A stretch of 64,000 nucleotides of DNA from the NCBI GenBank assembly GCA_022225965.2, contig JAKJXP020000112.1, positions 1 to 64,000 of the forward strand. Reading direction: 5' to 3'. The notes under the pieces were generated by a model. That model ran no database searches, was not told the DNA's origin, and saw nothing but the letters and a program-made list of their open reading frames with translations. This document shows positions 10,157 to 21,722 of this stretch, piece after piece; the stretch's first letter is position 1; each line of letters begins with the position of its first letter. Origin of the DNA: Diatrype stigma (taxonomy: Eukaryota; Ascomycota; Sordariomycetes; Xylariales; Diatrypaceae). Both the position numbers and the translations under genes were made by a program.

Positions 10157-10374
10157 AAGGGGTAGTCAAAGTCGTCATCGTCGCTATATTTATCCGAGTC
10201 GGTGCCGTTGAGATATTCCTCATTGGCGAATAGGTTGCGATTATTTGGCACCACATCCATATCCATTGTTTCCATATCCCATCTGCTAAGCTCTGTTCCC
10301 GGAAAGTCCTGGGGAAAGCTGGCTCCAAGGGAGGGTAGCAGGGACACTGCATATAAGATAAAAAGGAGCTTCAT
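9505..10374 (-). CDS. Secreted protein with a 17-Asp tract, function unknown
   Basis: A single open exon gives 289 residues. Residues 1-18 (MKLLFILYAVSLLPSLGA) form a signal peptide. An Asp/Glu-rich region follows, including 17 Asp in a row encoded by GAC/GAT repeats (10105-10155). Next come an Asn/Ser/Pro linker with possible N-glycosylation sites, a basic His/Arg-rich patch (Leu-Gln-Arg-Arg-Gly-Arg, maybe a Kex2-type site), and a C-terminal domain of about 140 residues. That domain has Trp and Cys (Lys-His-Val-Cys, Tyr-Val-Cys-Tyr-Cys, Glu-Gln-Cys-Gly, Met-Cys-Pro-Ser-Arg-Cys). The layout of signal, acidic pro-region, dibasic site and Cys-rich domain suggests a processed extracellular protein. 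I do not recognise the C-terminal family. Confidence 0.7.
10105..10155. repeat. GAC/GAT trinucleotide repeat (17 codons)
   Basis: This is a coding microsatellite in the Asp-rich secreted protein gene. It reads as GTC/ATC on the plus strand. Confidence 0.9.
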
Positions 10375-13290
10375 GATAGATGCTCAACTACGAGACAACA
10401 GCGGTTGTATGTTTGCGGTGGGAGGGGATTTTTGAGTAGGAGAACTACGCTGTCTTCAAGATTCAAAGATCCAAGTCTACTTAAGTATGTTACTCGTGAA
10501 GCTTACTCACTATTCTAGATTTTCTATAAGATGAAACGAATTAAGATTAGAGACTAATGAATGAGCTTCACGGCTTGAAACAATGGGACGGGTCGCCATA
10601 GTTTACTCCGGGCACAAAGTTCAATGATCAGACCAACTGACGAGTAAAGTTCATTGCTAAACTCTAGTATAAGAGTCTATGACATTATCCATGGAGTCAC
10701 GATACCCTAAACGTACACGTGATGTAGTTAGGACTTACACGTACCTAGGTATGTAGTTATAAGGCGTGTCTGGATTTCGTGAACCTTATACAGTTAGGAT
10801 TGGTCCTCTTCTGTGATACGTATACGAAAAACAGGTACAACCTGCTCCTATGAAGCTTTCCCGTCAAGTTCTGCAGTGCATGGGCGACCAGTACAGACAG
10901 ATGCCTTGAAACTACACTTTCACTTAAACAGGTTTCGCGGATGTTCCTTGAATGCTCTTTCCCAGAAACCCCCCTGTCTCTTGGACTTGCCCTTCTTCAT
11001 ACTGGACTCGCCTTTTTTGGTGCCGGTGACATAGCAAGACCTGACTTACAAGAATATTCGAGGTAAAGAACAGCTCAATACGACTTCGAAGTTGCCTTCC
11101 TACTTGGAAAACTCTATGAGTAGGTAGTTGCTTCGCAATCATCTGGTAGCTTGTGGTAGGAGTAATCCACGCCCATTATGAGACTTTGCGATTGCATCAT
11201 CTATCAGCCCATGAACTAGTTTACTTCCGTATAGTTGGCACGAGACAACGCGCCTATAGTGTAGAACCAAAACTCCCAATCGCTCTTCTTGTCGATTTGT
11301 AGGATCTTGCCTCACACGCCACCCGTATCATGGGTACCGTATTGCACTCTCAGTTATCCCTTGTCATAGCTGCTGCATACAATGGCGGTTGTACCAACGC
11401 ACTGCAGAGGACCGTTCCGTAGATCAGCTACATTCGGAAATCGAAGAGCCTGATGGCGACGCTCCAGGTGCGGAGGTGGGTGTAGTAAAGAGGACGCTGG
11501 GCCTAAGCATGATTGAACACGAAAATCACCCAACATCGTAAAGCTGTTTGCAGAGAAGCCAGTGAAGTCCGACGAGAGCCTTGAGAGGTACTCGAATCAA
11601 TTTGAGGTAAAATGCTGTCGGGCCAGTTCGTAGGTATTGCGCATATTCCTAATTTGATTTCTCGGGGCCTAGTTGCCAGGCACAAGAAAGATGATACGTC
11701 TCTTTGCACGTGGGCAATAGGCGTGGAGTTGACCTCCTGTCATAACACGCCCCCCGCCCCCCTTTTCCCTAGATTCTAGATTCCGGTAGAACTCCTGATT
11801 GAGCAGAACAGTGTCTGCGAGACTTGGCTCTAGATAGAATATATCAAGACTTGATTCCCTAACCATATATCGTGCTGTCATCAAAATGTTGTCCCCGGCA
11901 TAAACTGTAGTCACAAAGCACAATTTCATATTCAAGAGTATGACATCAATGCGAGTAATCTGGTCCCGCGATGGTTTACATTAAAGACATTGATCATGGC
12001 CAGCGAACTGCGTAGCAACTCCATCAACAGGTGGTATTCATATATAGTCTAGGCAAAGCTGAAAGATGAATTGGGCTCGCTTGAGCAGGAAAGGAGGTTT
12101 CCAACCACTCCACTCTAGGTACTCAAGGGGGTGCGCCGTAAAAGCATATTTTGACGAAGGAATCAATCAATCAATCAAATCAAATGAGTCGTCCGTCCTA
12201 TCTACATGCCACTGTCACCACCACCGACCACCGACCACAGCGGACCTGCGCGGGGTTTACTGTAGTTTTGCCACGCGAGGCCAGCAGGCCAGCCGTCTTT
12301 CATCGTCATCTGCTTCATTCGTCTTCACTACTTCAAAGAAAAAAGCCCATACACACTCACAACACAGAGTCAAGACACATACATACTCGATTGATTCGTC
12401 TATCCCCTGCCTTCCTGCCTGCCTGCCTGCTTGCCAACCAACCGTTCATCTCGATATCCGCCCTAAGACAAACATCAGGCCCAGCCAGAGAAACTGTCCA
12501 TGTGAGAAAAGCTCGGTGGTCCAGCACTCTTAACAGGCTCCATCTGCCAGACTGCAGACTCTCTCCACCACAACTCAGTAGTAACAGCACCAACCAAGCT
12601 CGCGCAACCGGCATTACCGAGGTATTCCAGTATTTGCGAGAGGTGCTAACTTGTCGGGTGGAAGAATGGAATAACTTCCAACATCCAGTGTCTCGAACAG
12701 TGTCTCGAATTTTGGAGAAGTAGAGGGAAGCCAATGAGCATCCCGCCTGCTATAATCCCAGAAGATCATGACCATGAATGTGAAAAGAATTCCGTTTTCC
12801 TGGTGAAACGGAGTGGAACTCCTATATCCGCAGAAGCAAGGCACATCTGAACTCGGCAGTGCCAGGCTAATCAAGCACAAAAAATAAAAATTAAGAATGA
12901 AAAATTACCGGATTATTCCCCTCCTGATCAGGAGTTAGAGGTGAGAGCCGATTTTCGGTTCGGTACGGTTCTTCAAAGGGCACAGAAGGGGTAGTTGCTG
13001 TCGTTTCGGATTTGGCTGCAGTGAAATGCGCTGAAAAAAATCGAAATGTACAAAAGTAAAGACATCGAGGCTGTATATGTCGCAAGCGAACGTCGAGAAA
13101 ATCTCAAAGGAGAAAAAGGCTCTTTTTGGCTTCTCAGTGATAAATTCGTGAAAACTCATCAATTTGGTATCAATACCGGAACCAGAACCAGAGCTGAATG
13201 CTGATCCGTGTATAATCGTCTCCACATGTGGTTCATAGGGAGTCAATGATCTTCATCAGATCTCCGTACTGGGACAATGTGCCGGATTGA
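10375..13290. other. Long intergenic stretch, no gene supported
   Basis: About 2.9 kb without a gene I can defend. It includes a CTGC-type repeat at about 12412-12432. Several open stretches exist around 12.1-12.7 kb, but they are low-complexity and lack splice or domain support. Confidence 0.4.
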
Positions 13291-15479
13291 TTAATAAGCC
13301 TGGCCTGGAACTGGTTTGCGGCCGATCGGTCCCTGGGGGGACCCTTGAGGCGGGCTTTGATTTTGCTGTGGAGAACCGCCAGCGTTAGGGTTCATTGGGC
13401 TAGGTCCAGGTGGCGTCATTCTTCGGCTCGCGACGTTAGTGCCCTGGGGCATCTGTTTAGGACCTGGAGACTGAGCTCGGGGGCCCGGGTTCATCGGTCT
13501 CGCGGTTGCAGGAGAGGTGGGGCGAGGGCCGTAAGGACTCATCGGTCGACCGGTAACTGGCGAATGGGGGCGCATATGCGGAGGAATACCCGCAGGCGAT
13601 TGGGGTCGACCAGCGGGACTCATTGGGTGCATGGGGCGCATGGGTGACTCCGGACGGGGGGCGCCCTGGGGAGTCATCGGCCGCATGCCTGGAGGTCCGC
13701 GAGGGGGTCCGCGAGGGGATCCGTAGGGGCTACTCGGGTTGATGGGAGGGCCGCTGCGAGGGGCGCCAGCAGGTCGTGGCTTCACGGGACGAGTAGACAA
13801 GCAAGTTCTTGGCACAACACCTTGTTGCGATCGGTCAAGTCGAATGCACAGGGCCTAATGTAGGTTAGCAAGAGCAAATAATGGGTTGCTTAATTTTCAT
13901 TCTGCGTCGAAGAACTTACCCAGCCATCATCATACTCGTGAAGAAGACGCACGAGTAGGCCAGCCTTCAGTCCCATCTCATCCTCCAAAGTAGGCTTGAA
14001 ATCGAGCTGTACGCGGTAGACGGCTGTCTGCGCAGGACCGCCTGCAGCAGCGATAGCTGCAGCGCTATGCGAAGGGCCAGGGCTCTGGCCAGGCGAGAGC
14101 TCGGTCTGGCTAAATTCCGTGCCAGCTGGGCTAGGGGGCACAGGAGACATGGGCGCATTGCGAGTCAAATCCAGAGGCGCTGGACTCTCCTTGCGGATCG
14201 AGGTCTTGCGGATCAGATCGGCGCCGGCGGCAGCAACAGCCGCACCGCCTACGGCAGCACCAGCAACGGCGGCGGCTTCGTTAGATCGCGGAGGAGAGTT
14301 CGTCGTGGTGGCCATGCCGACAACGTTTTCTGGAGCGTCGAAAGGATTGTTGGGCGGAGCAGTACTGGTCATCGGCTCGGGGGTGGCAGTGGCGTTGTCT
14401 CTGAAAGGGTTATCCGGGTGGTTGCTGTGGCCGGTAGCGGGACGCTCCCACATGCTGTTGCCAGTCTGGGGACCTCGGTTTTCGTAGTTACTCTGGTTGG
14501 CAGCCGCGAGATTGAGAGCCATAGCAGCACCTTTGCTTGAGCGGCGCTCGCCGAAGCTAGGCATATCCAATTGGGTCACTGGTCGGAGGCTCAGCCGTGG
14601 TGCTGTCGCGGAGGTACGAGCGGTCTGGATGGATGCAGTGCGCTCCCGGAAGGATGGGGGGCGACCGGCAAAGGCTCCATTGATTTTCTCGTTGTTGTTC
14701 TCATCGTCCTGGGCACGTTGTTTCTCCATCTGGTTTCTACGTCTGTTGAAAAGGAACCAAACCAGAAGACCGACAACCAGGATGCCTCCTAGAACGCCGA
14801 ATGCGATACCGGCCTTCGCCCCAACAGAGCTGGAGCCTGTGTCCGAGGCTGGTTCGGCAGTAGGAGAGACTGTAGCAGTTGTCGAACCCTCCGCATCCGT
14901 GGCGGCCGTCGCACCCAACAAGGCATTCGAAGCGCCCGTCGCGTGGGTGGTCCCATGGGTCGATGTTGCTAGTTCGCTCGTGGCCATCGCCAGGGTCGTA
15001 TGATCGCTGAGATCTACTGACCCCGTTGGGACCAGGGATTCGGGCAGAGAAGTATCTTTGCCCGTTTGGAGTTGCGCCGCCGCCGGTGTTGTCTTTGCTT
15101 GCTCTGCCTCAGTAGTCTTCGCTGTCGATTTCTCAGCTGGCTTCTCGGTCGCTTTCTCAGTCGTCGGTTCAGGATCGCGTTGCGCAGTGGTCGTTGGCTT
15201 CGATTCCAACGTAGTCGGTGTAGCATCGGCTGTCGCGGGTTGCGTCTCGTCCGCATCTGCAGCACCAAGTGTAGACCAGCCGCCAATCTCACCCTCGAAG
15301 GTCTTCGACATGGTCTGGAACACCGTTTTGAAGACGGTTGCGGGAGCCTTCACTCTCACCGATGGAGTTGGAGTATCATCCCTCTCCAATATGTTCAGAT
15401 CACTTGTGATGTCCCCAACGCCATCAACAAATTTATCCCAGACATCCTGGCGTTTGTGGGCGTGTTTGTGGTGCCTCAT
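13291..15479 (-). CDS. Fus1-like single-pass membrane protein with SH3 domain
   Basis: Two exons, 15479-13920 and 13854-13291, are joined by a 65-base GTAAGT...TTAG intron and give about 707 residues. The frame is open a few codons above ATG 15479, but no earlier ATG exists. The order is: a Ser/Thr/Ala-rich extracellular part with many Thr-Glu-Lys/Thr-Thr repeats (no clear cleavable signal); one hydrophobic helix near residue 230 (Gly-Gly-Ile-Leu-Val-Val-Gly-Leu-Leu-Val-Trp-Phe-Leu-Phe) followed by Asn-Arg-Arg-Arg; and a long cytosolic region with Asn-Pro-Phe motifs. An SH3 domain follows (Tyr-Arg-Val-Gln-Leu-Asp-Phe ... Tyr-Asp-Asp-Gly-Trp, with the splice right after Trp, then Gly-Val-Val-Pro-Arg-Thr-Cys-Leu). 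The tail is rich in Pro-Met-Ser-Pro repeats. Yeast Fus1 has the same plan. A role in polarity or cell fusion is inferred. Confidence 0.82.
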
Positions 15480-15741
15480 CGTGAAATTTGGCCTTCTCGG
15501 CAATCGCGCTCAAACTATGTAAGATTAGAGTCGATGTTATTGTACCGAGACCTGATTATGTTCGAGATGGCCCCTTTCAATTCATTTAACAATGGCGCAA
15601 TGCGATGTGGAAAATCGGAAAACCGGGGGTATCTGTCGTCAAACGAAGTGAAGGGCGTGATATCGTCGAGTTAAGGGAATGTAATGCGCTCAAGAGCGTC
15701 GCCGGTAAACAGACACTTCAGAAGTGAATGTTGGTCGTCGC

Positions 15742-15760
15742 GGGGGGGGGGGGGGGGGGG
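15742..15760. repeat. Poly-G tract (19 bases)
   Basis: Nineteen G in a row, upstream of the SH3 membrane protein gene on its 5' side. Confidence 0.95.
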
Positions 15761-16004
15761 AATGAGTGTCAAGGTAAAAAAGGACGAGGGCACGAAAATG
15801 AATGGAATGAGATGGGGTCAATCCGCTCGTGGGAAAGAGAAGCCCGATTCTCGTGATGAGGGAAGGGTGGTGGTGAGGGCGAGGTGGGAAGAGAGAGGAG
15901 GGATGAACAGCGGGGGATTTGAGGCGTGCCCGTGATGGGTGGGAGAGAGGGACGGGCCTGGGCACGCACACACACGGGACAGAACAGACCCAATTGGTCA
16001 GGGC

Positions 16005-16035
16005 GTATGTATGTATGTATGTATGTATGTATGTA
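16005..16035. repeat. GTAT tetranucleotide repeat
   Basis: About 7.5 tandem GTAT units in an intergenic region. Confidence 0.95.
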
Positions 16036-18689
16036 CCTACCTAGGCAAGAGGCCGGAGCACTGAGCACCTACTGAATCCCCTGTACGGGGTACTTCATAG
16101 ATAAGGTACATACATACACACCTACAGTACGGACCAGGTTGCGGGTGTATGGGGCGGGTGTATGGGGTACCTTGCACTTTGCACCTTGTATCTTCAGCCT
16201 TTCCTACTAAGGTAACAAACAGAAAGTGTGCCAGTGAATGCCGCATGGCCAATGGCTTGTTGATGTGCTCCCTCATGCCATTCTGAGCTTACTGTCCACG
16301 CTATCTACCCAGCTACAACGATCCCCCATGAGCAATATTAATTGAAGGAGGTAGCTACCGAACCACTACCTCAAGGTTGCTGCCTGAACCTCCAAGCCTT
16401 AATTACTCAGTGTACGCGGTACATTGGTATTCCTGCCTAGCATTCGAATGGGAGAAGATTTCGGTAATGTCCTGATGGTCATGTTGATACATCAATAATC
16501 AGGAAGCATATGTACCTAGGTAGGCTAGATGATACACGTCCAAACATGTCCAAACTAAAGAACCGTGATACTCTTCGCAACTACAGGATGATAAAGCTGG
16601 AGGCATCAGCTCCCGTGGACTACAGTCTACAGACTAGAAGTGTCTACAATGGCAATAACATCCAACATTCTTCAAGGACAACCTCCTCTCTGCCCAGGTG
16701 CTCGGCGGCCTTCAAGGTTCTATGCGTCCTTTACAGAAATGTTGTTCCTGTTCTTCCTATCAGCTTTAGGGTCCACACATCCTCGTGCCATCGTCTCCCT
16801 CCATTGGTTCATTGGTGCGCCACTAGTCAGGAACGCTTCCAGGGGTTGCGAGTTCGCGATTTCCATTGGATAGATCTTTCTTCTGGGGCGGGGTAGGCCA
16901 GGTACAGGAAATTAGCTGCATAAACTGATCAAGGTACCCTTCATCGCCCATTGGGTCAATAATATCGACGGCCGGCCATGCATAGCCGACAGCGAAATCC
17001 ACTGTTGGTTCTCGGATTTGCTCCCACTTGGGATGTTCGGTTACTGAAGACATCTTGTCCCCTTTTCTATGCATAAATTTAGAATCCATGCTGATGACAT
17101 AACCTCCACCGAGACCTGATCGATCATATTCAATTCCTAAAACTGCACATGCTGCTGTTGGTGCAGCAAACTACCAATGAACACAATCCAAGTTCAGTAT
17201 ATCCATCCTGTTGTCCGTCACGACATACACCTGTGTATGTCTATGCGCCATGGCTACTACTAGTGCCTAAGGGTCAGTGACAGTTAACGCCCAGCTGGGC
17301 ACCTACCACCTTCAAAGTACACACAGAGGTTATCAACCATGCCCCCTCCTTCTCATTTGCTTACTATGTACTGCTGTACGCTGCGAATAGCGTCTCTCTC
17401 CATCGGTATGTATCTACCGAATCTACACACGGTGACATACCCAGCCTGATTAGCGCGAGTTGTCCAGGAAAGCGGATAAGTGGTTGAAATATGAAACTCC
17501 CAAAAGGCTGCTTGGGACCTTGGTATGCTATTGGCTCATGCTTTTCCGTTTCTGATTCCTTTTCCCACCAAGCCAACCCAAGCGCGCAGCCAGCCCAGCC
17601 AGCGCAGGGGCCGATCCCCATTCCAACTCCAAGACATGGATCGAAGACCATCAACTTTGCGATTTGTAGGAAGGTTCGAAACGTTCTGGAGGATTGCTTG
17701 ACATCCTGGCATCTCATTTACTAATAAAGCCTTGACGTCACCTCTTTCGCGAACGCGGTTAACGGTCGAGTGTTTTATTCCCGGTCTTTGGGAAGTTTTC
17801 GTTTTCGTTTTCGTCTTGGCCTCTGTGCAGTCAACGCTCTTCCCGTAGCACCAGAGCACCCGCACTGCCGTCTGCGGGATAGACTACCGTAGCACGTAAC
17901 TAGGTGGTGGATTTCACTCGAGATAATCGGATCGCATCAACCTCCGGGCCTACTGTAGGTACGTGCAAATAGCGCAGTACCGCTAGTTCACCAAATCGCG
18001 AAACGGGATGTCGCAATTCTGGCTACCCTTGAATGGGGCAGGGATCTACCTTCTAGGCTAAAACAAGGCGGGCTGTCCGCCGCTGTCGTTTTTTCCAGCT
18101 GCATGCTCCAACAACAGTCGGGCCGCTCTTCACGATCTAGGTAAGGAAGACGTTGTCAGCATGTATGTGTTTCGTAAAACCCGGCCAATCTAGTCGTAGT
18201 TATGCACCGAGTAACGTAGCCAAATCCTCTGAAAGCAGAAGAGGGGCGAGAGCAAGCTACTTAATTTAGGATCATGGCTTCGGTAGCCAAAACAACTCGT
18301 CATCTCTGGCCTCCAGCCTCGATCTGACGAATCGCATGCCCCTAGTCCATACCGAGCTCTTGTGTAGTCTGCCTGTATATCAACGATAGCATCGCGTTCG
18401 CGACATCAACATTCCAAAGCTTTTCAAATTATATGTATATTTAGATGAGCTGTCCTCCAAACCAGGTCTAAGAAGGGCTAGCAGTAGGTGGGTAAGTTCT
18501 TGTTAAGTAGGTATGAGATGAGCCGAGCGACTAACCGAGAAGACTGCTTTTGACATCAAATTATTGTCTCTATTTCTTGATGTTGGAATATCATCACCAC
18601 CTCGTTTATTGAAAGCCTGTAATAACTTACGTGGAATATGTAGTGGTGTTGCCGCTGCTGCTGCTACCAGTCCTAACGGACGATATAAA

Positions 18690-19043
18690 CTACTTGTAAC
18701 TATCTCGTGATAACTTGTGTGAGATGAGAAGCCAGTACGATCCTGTTGTAGTTTCCAGCTGTTCAAGGACAAAATGCCAATGAGTGGCTATCATGACAGT
18801 CACAGCGCGAACACCCAACACTTAGTCCACCAGAACTTACGAAAAACAGACTGGGAACAACATCGAACTGGCGAAGGAAAGGGGCAAGTTGGTACACATA
18901 TCCGACGAGTTAGCTCTAATTAAGGTCTATAGACACTACCATGTGTATATACGCACCACCTCATCAACAAAACCTGGGACGAAGATGCCCAGCAAGAACA
19001 AAACTCCCGTATAGAACAGCGCGAAAACCGTGCGTGCCATCAT
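18690..19043 (-). CDS. Possible small membrane protein (three short exons)
   Basis: A possible gene of about 60 residues has exons 19043-18957, 18867-18841 and 18758-18690, all phase 0 with GTGCGT or GTAAGT donors and CCAG/ACAG acceptors. Exon 1 starts Met-Met-Ala-Arg-Thr and carries one clear hydrophobic helix (Val-Phe-Ala-Leu-Phe-Tyr-Thr-Gly-Val-Leu-Phe-Leu-Leu-Gly-Ile-Phe). Exon 3 ends Leu-Ser-Arg-Asp-Ser-Tyr-Lys before a TAG. I do not recognise the family. Support comes only from consistent splicing and the membrane helix. It lies just downstream of NAF1 on the same strand. Confidence 0.33.
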
Positions 19044-19162
19044 GACGTCTTATGCTTCCTAGGTACAATAAAAAGCCGATTTAGATGAACGTGGTCCTAT
19101 GGACCCACCAACCATCATGTCGACCATCCATACTAACGGATTGATCCGACTCGAACCTACCC

Positions 19163-21064
19163 CTACTCCGGGCGGTTCTGCTGACCAGGCCACTGTCCAC
19201 CGGCATTGTTGTTGTTGTTGTTATAGAACGCCGGGTTGAAATACATGCCCGCCGCCGCGGCCGCAGCCGCTTGCTGTTGCGCCTGCTGCTGCAGCTGCTG
19301 GCTGTTGTACGGGGCCAGCGGGGGCGGGGGCGGGGCGGCCATCATGTTCAGGTTCGGCGGCCACGGGAACGGGAACTGCTGCTGTGCATTCGGCGGCGGC
19401 GGCGGCGGGATGGCGTAGTTGAATTGCGCCTGCTGCGGTGAGAGCGCTGGCGTGAAAGCGGACTGCTGCGGCAGGGACGGGGAGAATGCTGATTGTTGCT
19501 GCTGCTGCTGGGGTCTGGGTGGTAACGAGTAACCATTGCCACCTCCACCGCCACCGCCACCTCGCGGTCCTCCGCGGTTACCACGTCCCCGGTTGGCTCC
19601 TCTGCCTCTTCCCCGGTTATTCCCGCGGTTGGCTGAATAGCCATTGGTATAGCCGGTTTCGACGGACTGTGATGCCGGCGGACCCTGGCCGAAGCTGGCC
19701 GGTCTCGCGAGAGGCTTGTAGGGGCCGTCATCGTCGTCATCGTCGTCATACTTGAGGGCGGCGGGATGTGCGTTATGGGCTTCCTGCTTCGGTCCTCCAT
19801 ATCCTGCGCCTCCTCCTCTGCCCCCAGCACTAGCACCATCCCGCTCGCGACCCCCTCGTCCTCCCTTGCGCTTGGCCTTCAGCTGCCGCTTGTGCTCGGC
19901 CTCCTTCTCGTCGTCGGAGAACTCCATTTCGTCGTCGCCGGCCTCCTCGTCGTGCCAGTTGCTGGCGTCGGTGCCCTTCTCCTTCTGGAGGGCCTGCGTG
20001 AAGACGTACGTGGCGTGCTCCGGCGCGTAGAAGATCTTGGTGCCGAGCTCCAGGCCGAGATCGGCCATCTGCTCGCGGCTCGTGAACCGCGCCGTGTAGC
20101 GGGGCTGACGCACGACCCCGATGAGGTCCGCGATGGCGGCGATGACGACCCGGTCCCCCGTGCAGATTACCGAGCCGCTGTCGAGCACGCGGTACTCGCC
20201 CGTGGTGTTCGCCTTGATGACCATGGTGGTCTCCACGATGTTCTCCACGTCTCCAAGCTCGATGATCTCCGTGTCGGCTTCGATCTTGACGTCGGGTATG
20301 GGGATGACCTCCTCCGGCAGCTCGTTCTTCGTCCGTGCCTGGCCACCGGTCCCACCGCCTTTGCCCCTTCCTTCCCCATCGTCGTCTGACCCGCCCTCCA
20401 TCTCCATCAGTAACCGGGCAGTCTCCTCTGGTCCAAGCATGGGGTAGTCTTTGTCGTCCTCAGAATCGTCGTCTGAGTCCGAGCTGCTAGAGTCTTCTGA
20501 AGAGGACTCGAGCGGCGAGGAGTCCTCTTCCCATTCGGGATGCGCTTGCTCGCCATTCCCTGCTGCGGGTGCGTCTTCGTCCCCTTCCTGTTCTGCAGTT
20601 GCCGGTTGTGTCGTCTGGTCGGCCAATTGCTCCGGAGTGGGATCTAGCCCTCCCAGTAGGGCTTCTAATCCTGAGATGAGGGAAGGCGGGCTTGGCGGCG
20701 CGTCACTGGGTCCAGCTTCTGTTTGTTCGGTGACATGTGACTGGTTGGCCATCGATACATTCTCTATATCCCCCATCCCCTTCTCTTCCTGGACATTAGA
20801 TGTGTTGCCAGGATTAATGTCTGATGTAGCAGTCTCGGTTCTATCTACCACCATATCCTGTGTGCTCTCTCCATTCTCAGCTGATCCAGAGATGGTAGCT
20901 GTATTTGTATCAGACTTTTGGCCGACGTCCTCAGTGTCTATCGCCATGCTGTCCGTAGGTTTTGTGTCTGCCTTCTCATCTTGCCGGCTCTCTGCTACGG
21001 CAGGTGCAGGGGTGGCATGTGATTGTGACAGCGTCGTCAAACCGGGAATCTGAAAGCCCGACAT
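19163..21064 (-). CDS. NAF1: H/ACA snoRNP assembly factor NAF1
   Basis: A single exon gives 633 residues. The N-terminal half is acidic and Ser-rich, with Asp/Ser/Glu clusters. The central Gar1/Naf1 domain (about residues 260-370) runs from Ile-Glu-Leu-Gly-Asp-Val-Glu-Asn-Ile-Val, through Leu-Asp-Ser-Gly-Ser-Val-Ile-Cys and Gly-Val-Val-Arg-Gln-Pro-Arg-Tyr, to Thr-Lys-Ile-Phe-Tyr-Ala-Pro-Glu-His-Ala. This matches the Naf1 core that binds Cbf5 during H/ACA RNP assembly in the nucleus. A Lys/Arg/Gly-rich linker follows (Lys-Arg-Lys-Gly-Gly-Arg-Gly-Gly-Arg, and RG-rich repeats). The tail is rich in Gln, Pro, Ala and Asn, including a poly-Asn run near the stop. The gene is transcribed away from ALG9. 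Confidence 0.92.
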   Translation of the reverse strand: MSGFQIPGLTTLSQSHATPAPAVAESRQDEKADTKPTDSMAIDTEDVGQKSDTNTATISGSAENGESTQDMVVDRTETATSDINPGNTSNVQEEKGMGDIENVSMANQSHVTEQTEAGPSDAPPSPPSLISGLEALLGGLDPTPEQLADQTTQPATAEQEGDEDAPAAGNGEQAHPEWEEDSSPLESSSEDSSSSDSDDDSEDDKDYPMLGPEETARLLMEMEGGSDDDGEGRGKGGGTGGQARTKNELPEEVIPIPDVKIEADTEIIELGDVENIVETTMVIKANTTGEYRVLDSGSVICTGDRVVIAAIADLIGVVRQPRYTARFTSREQMADLGLELGTKIFYAPEHATYVFTQALQKEKGTDASNWHDEEAGDDEMEFSDDEKEAEHKRQLKAKRKGGRGGRERDGASAGGRGGGAGYGGPKQEAHNAHPAALKYDDDDDDDGPYKPLARPASFGQGPPASQSVETGYTNGYSANRGNNRGRGRGANRGRGNRGGPRGGGGGGGGNGYSLPPRPQQQQQQSAFSPSLPQQSAFTPALSPQQAQFNYAIPPPPPPNAQQQFPFPWPPNLNMMAAPPPPPLAPYNSQQLQQQAQQQAAAAAAAGMYFNPAFYNNNNNNAGGQWPGQQNRPE

Positions 21065-21722
21065 TGTGCACCAATACTATGGTATCAGCCTACCATATAT
21101 GGAATATTGCTTGGTATCGCACGGAAGGTGATATTCAAGTGATGAGTTGCAATGAAAATGGGTATGATACGATAGTTATGTTTATAGGATGCAGAAACAA
21201 TAATGATGTTATGCTGCAGGCGGTTTCCGAAGCTCTGAAGCTCAAGATGCGACGGGAGCATCTGGAAAATAAAGTGGAACATACAAAATCTCGAATTCTG
21301 ATTGATGCATTAGTTCCCGCCATTGGGTCCTAGCAGGTGGGCAAGTGCCTTATCGAGTTCCTTATCGAGCTTCTTATTGTCTTTGAGCTCCTTATCGAAG
21401 CTGTAGTTTGCCCCTTATCGTGATTTCGCGACTGCTCATTGCAGATCCCGCGACGGATGCTTATCGTTCGCGCTAGTTCGATAAGCACCCACCTACACCT
21501 CGCACATGTGGCCGGTGCTTACCGACGTCACAGCTCTACCTCAACTCAATTCAATTTGTTGACTTCTAGGCTGAAGGTTGCATTGCAGCTTTGTGTCCTC
21601 TGCCTCCCGTCGCTACCTAAGGTTCCCAACATTCAACTAGCGGCCTGTCATTCTGAGGGTACAGCCTACAATATAATCACCCAGGTAGTTCACATGGTCT
21701 CAAATCAGTCAGGTTAATCACG
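21065..21722. promoter_or_regulatory. Divergent promoter region NAF1 / ALG9
   Basis: The 658-base gap between two divergent start codons holds six copies of CTTATCG or its complement between 21349 and 21485. These carry the GATA-factor core (GATAAG on the other strand). No gene is seen in it. Confidence 0.5.
21349..21485. promoter_or_regulatory. Cluster of six CTTATCG / CGATAAG elements
   Basis: Copies lie at 21349-21355, 21361-21367, 21391-21397, 21414-21420 and 21460-21466, plus the reverse form at 21479-21485. All contain the core bound by fungal GATA zinc-finger factors, and all share the extra G after the core. They sit about 285-420 bases before NAF1 and 240-375 before ALG9. Binding is inferred. 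Confidence 0.45.

Larger units (their letters stand above)
15480..18689. other. Long intergenic stretch with simple repeats
   Basis: About 3.2 kb with no supported gene. It holds a run of 19 G at 15742-15760 and a GTAT repeat at 16005-16035. A weak open frame on the minus strand at 16823-17089 has no support beyond its length. Confidence 0.4.

Noticed and set aside
12066..12723. Overlapping open frames on the plus strand
   Set aside because: Low-complexity translation with repeats, no domain, no consistent splice sites.
16823..17089. Minus-strand open frame of 88 codons
   Set aside because: Somewhat protein-like, but no domain, and no neighbouring exons extend it.
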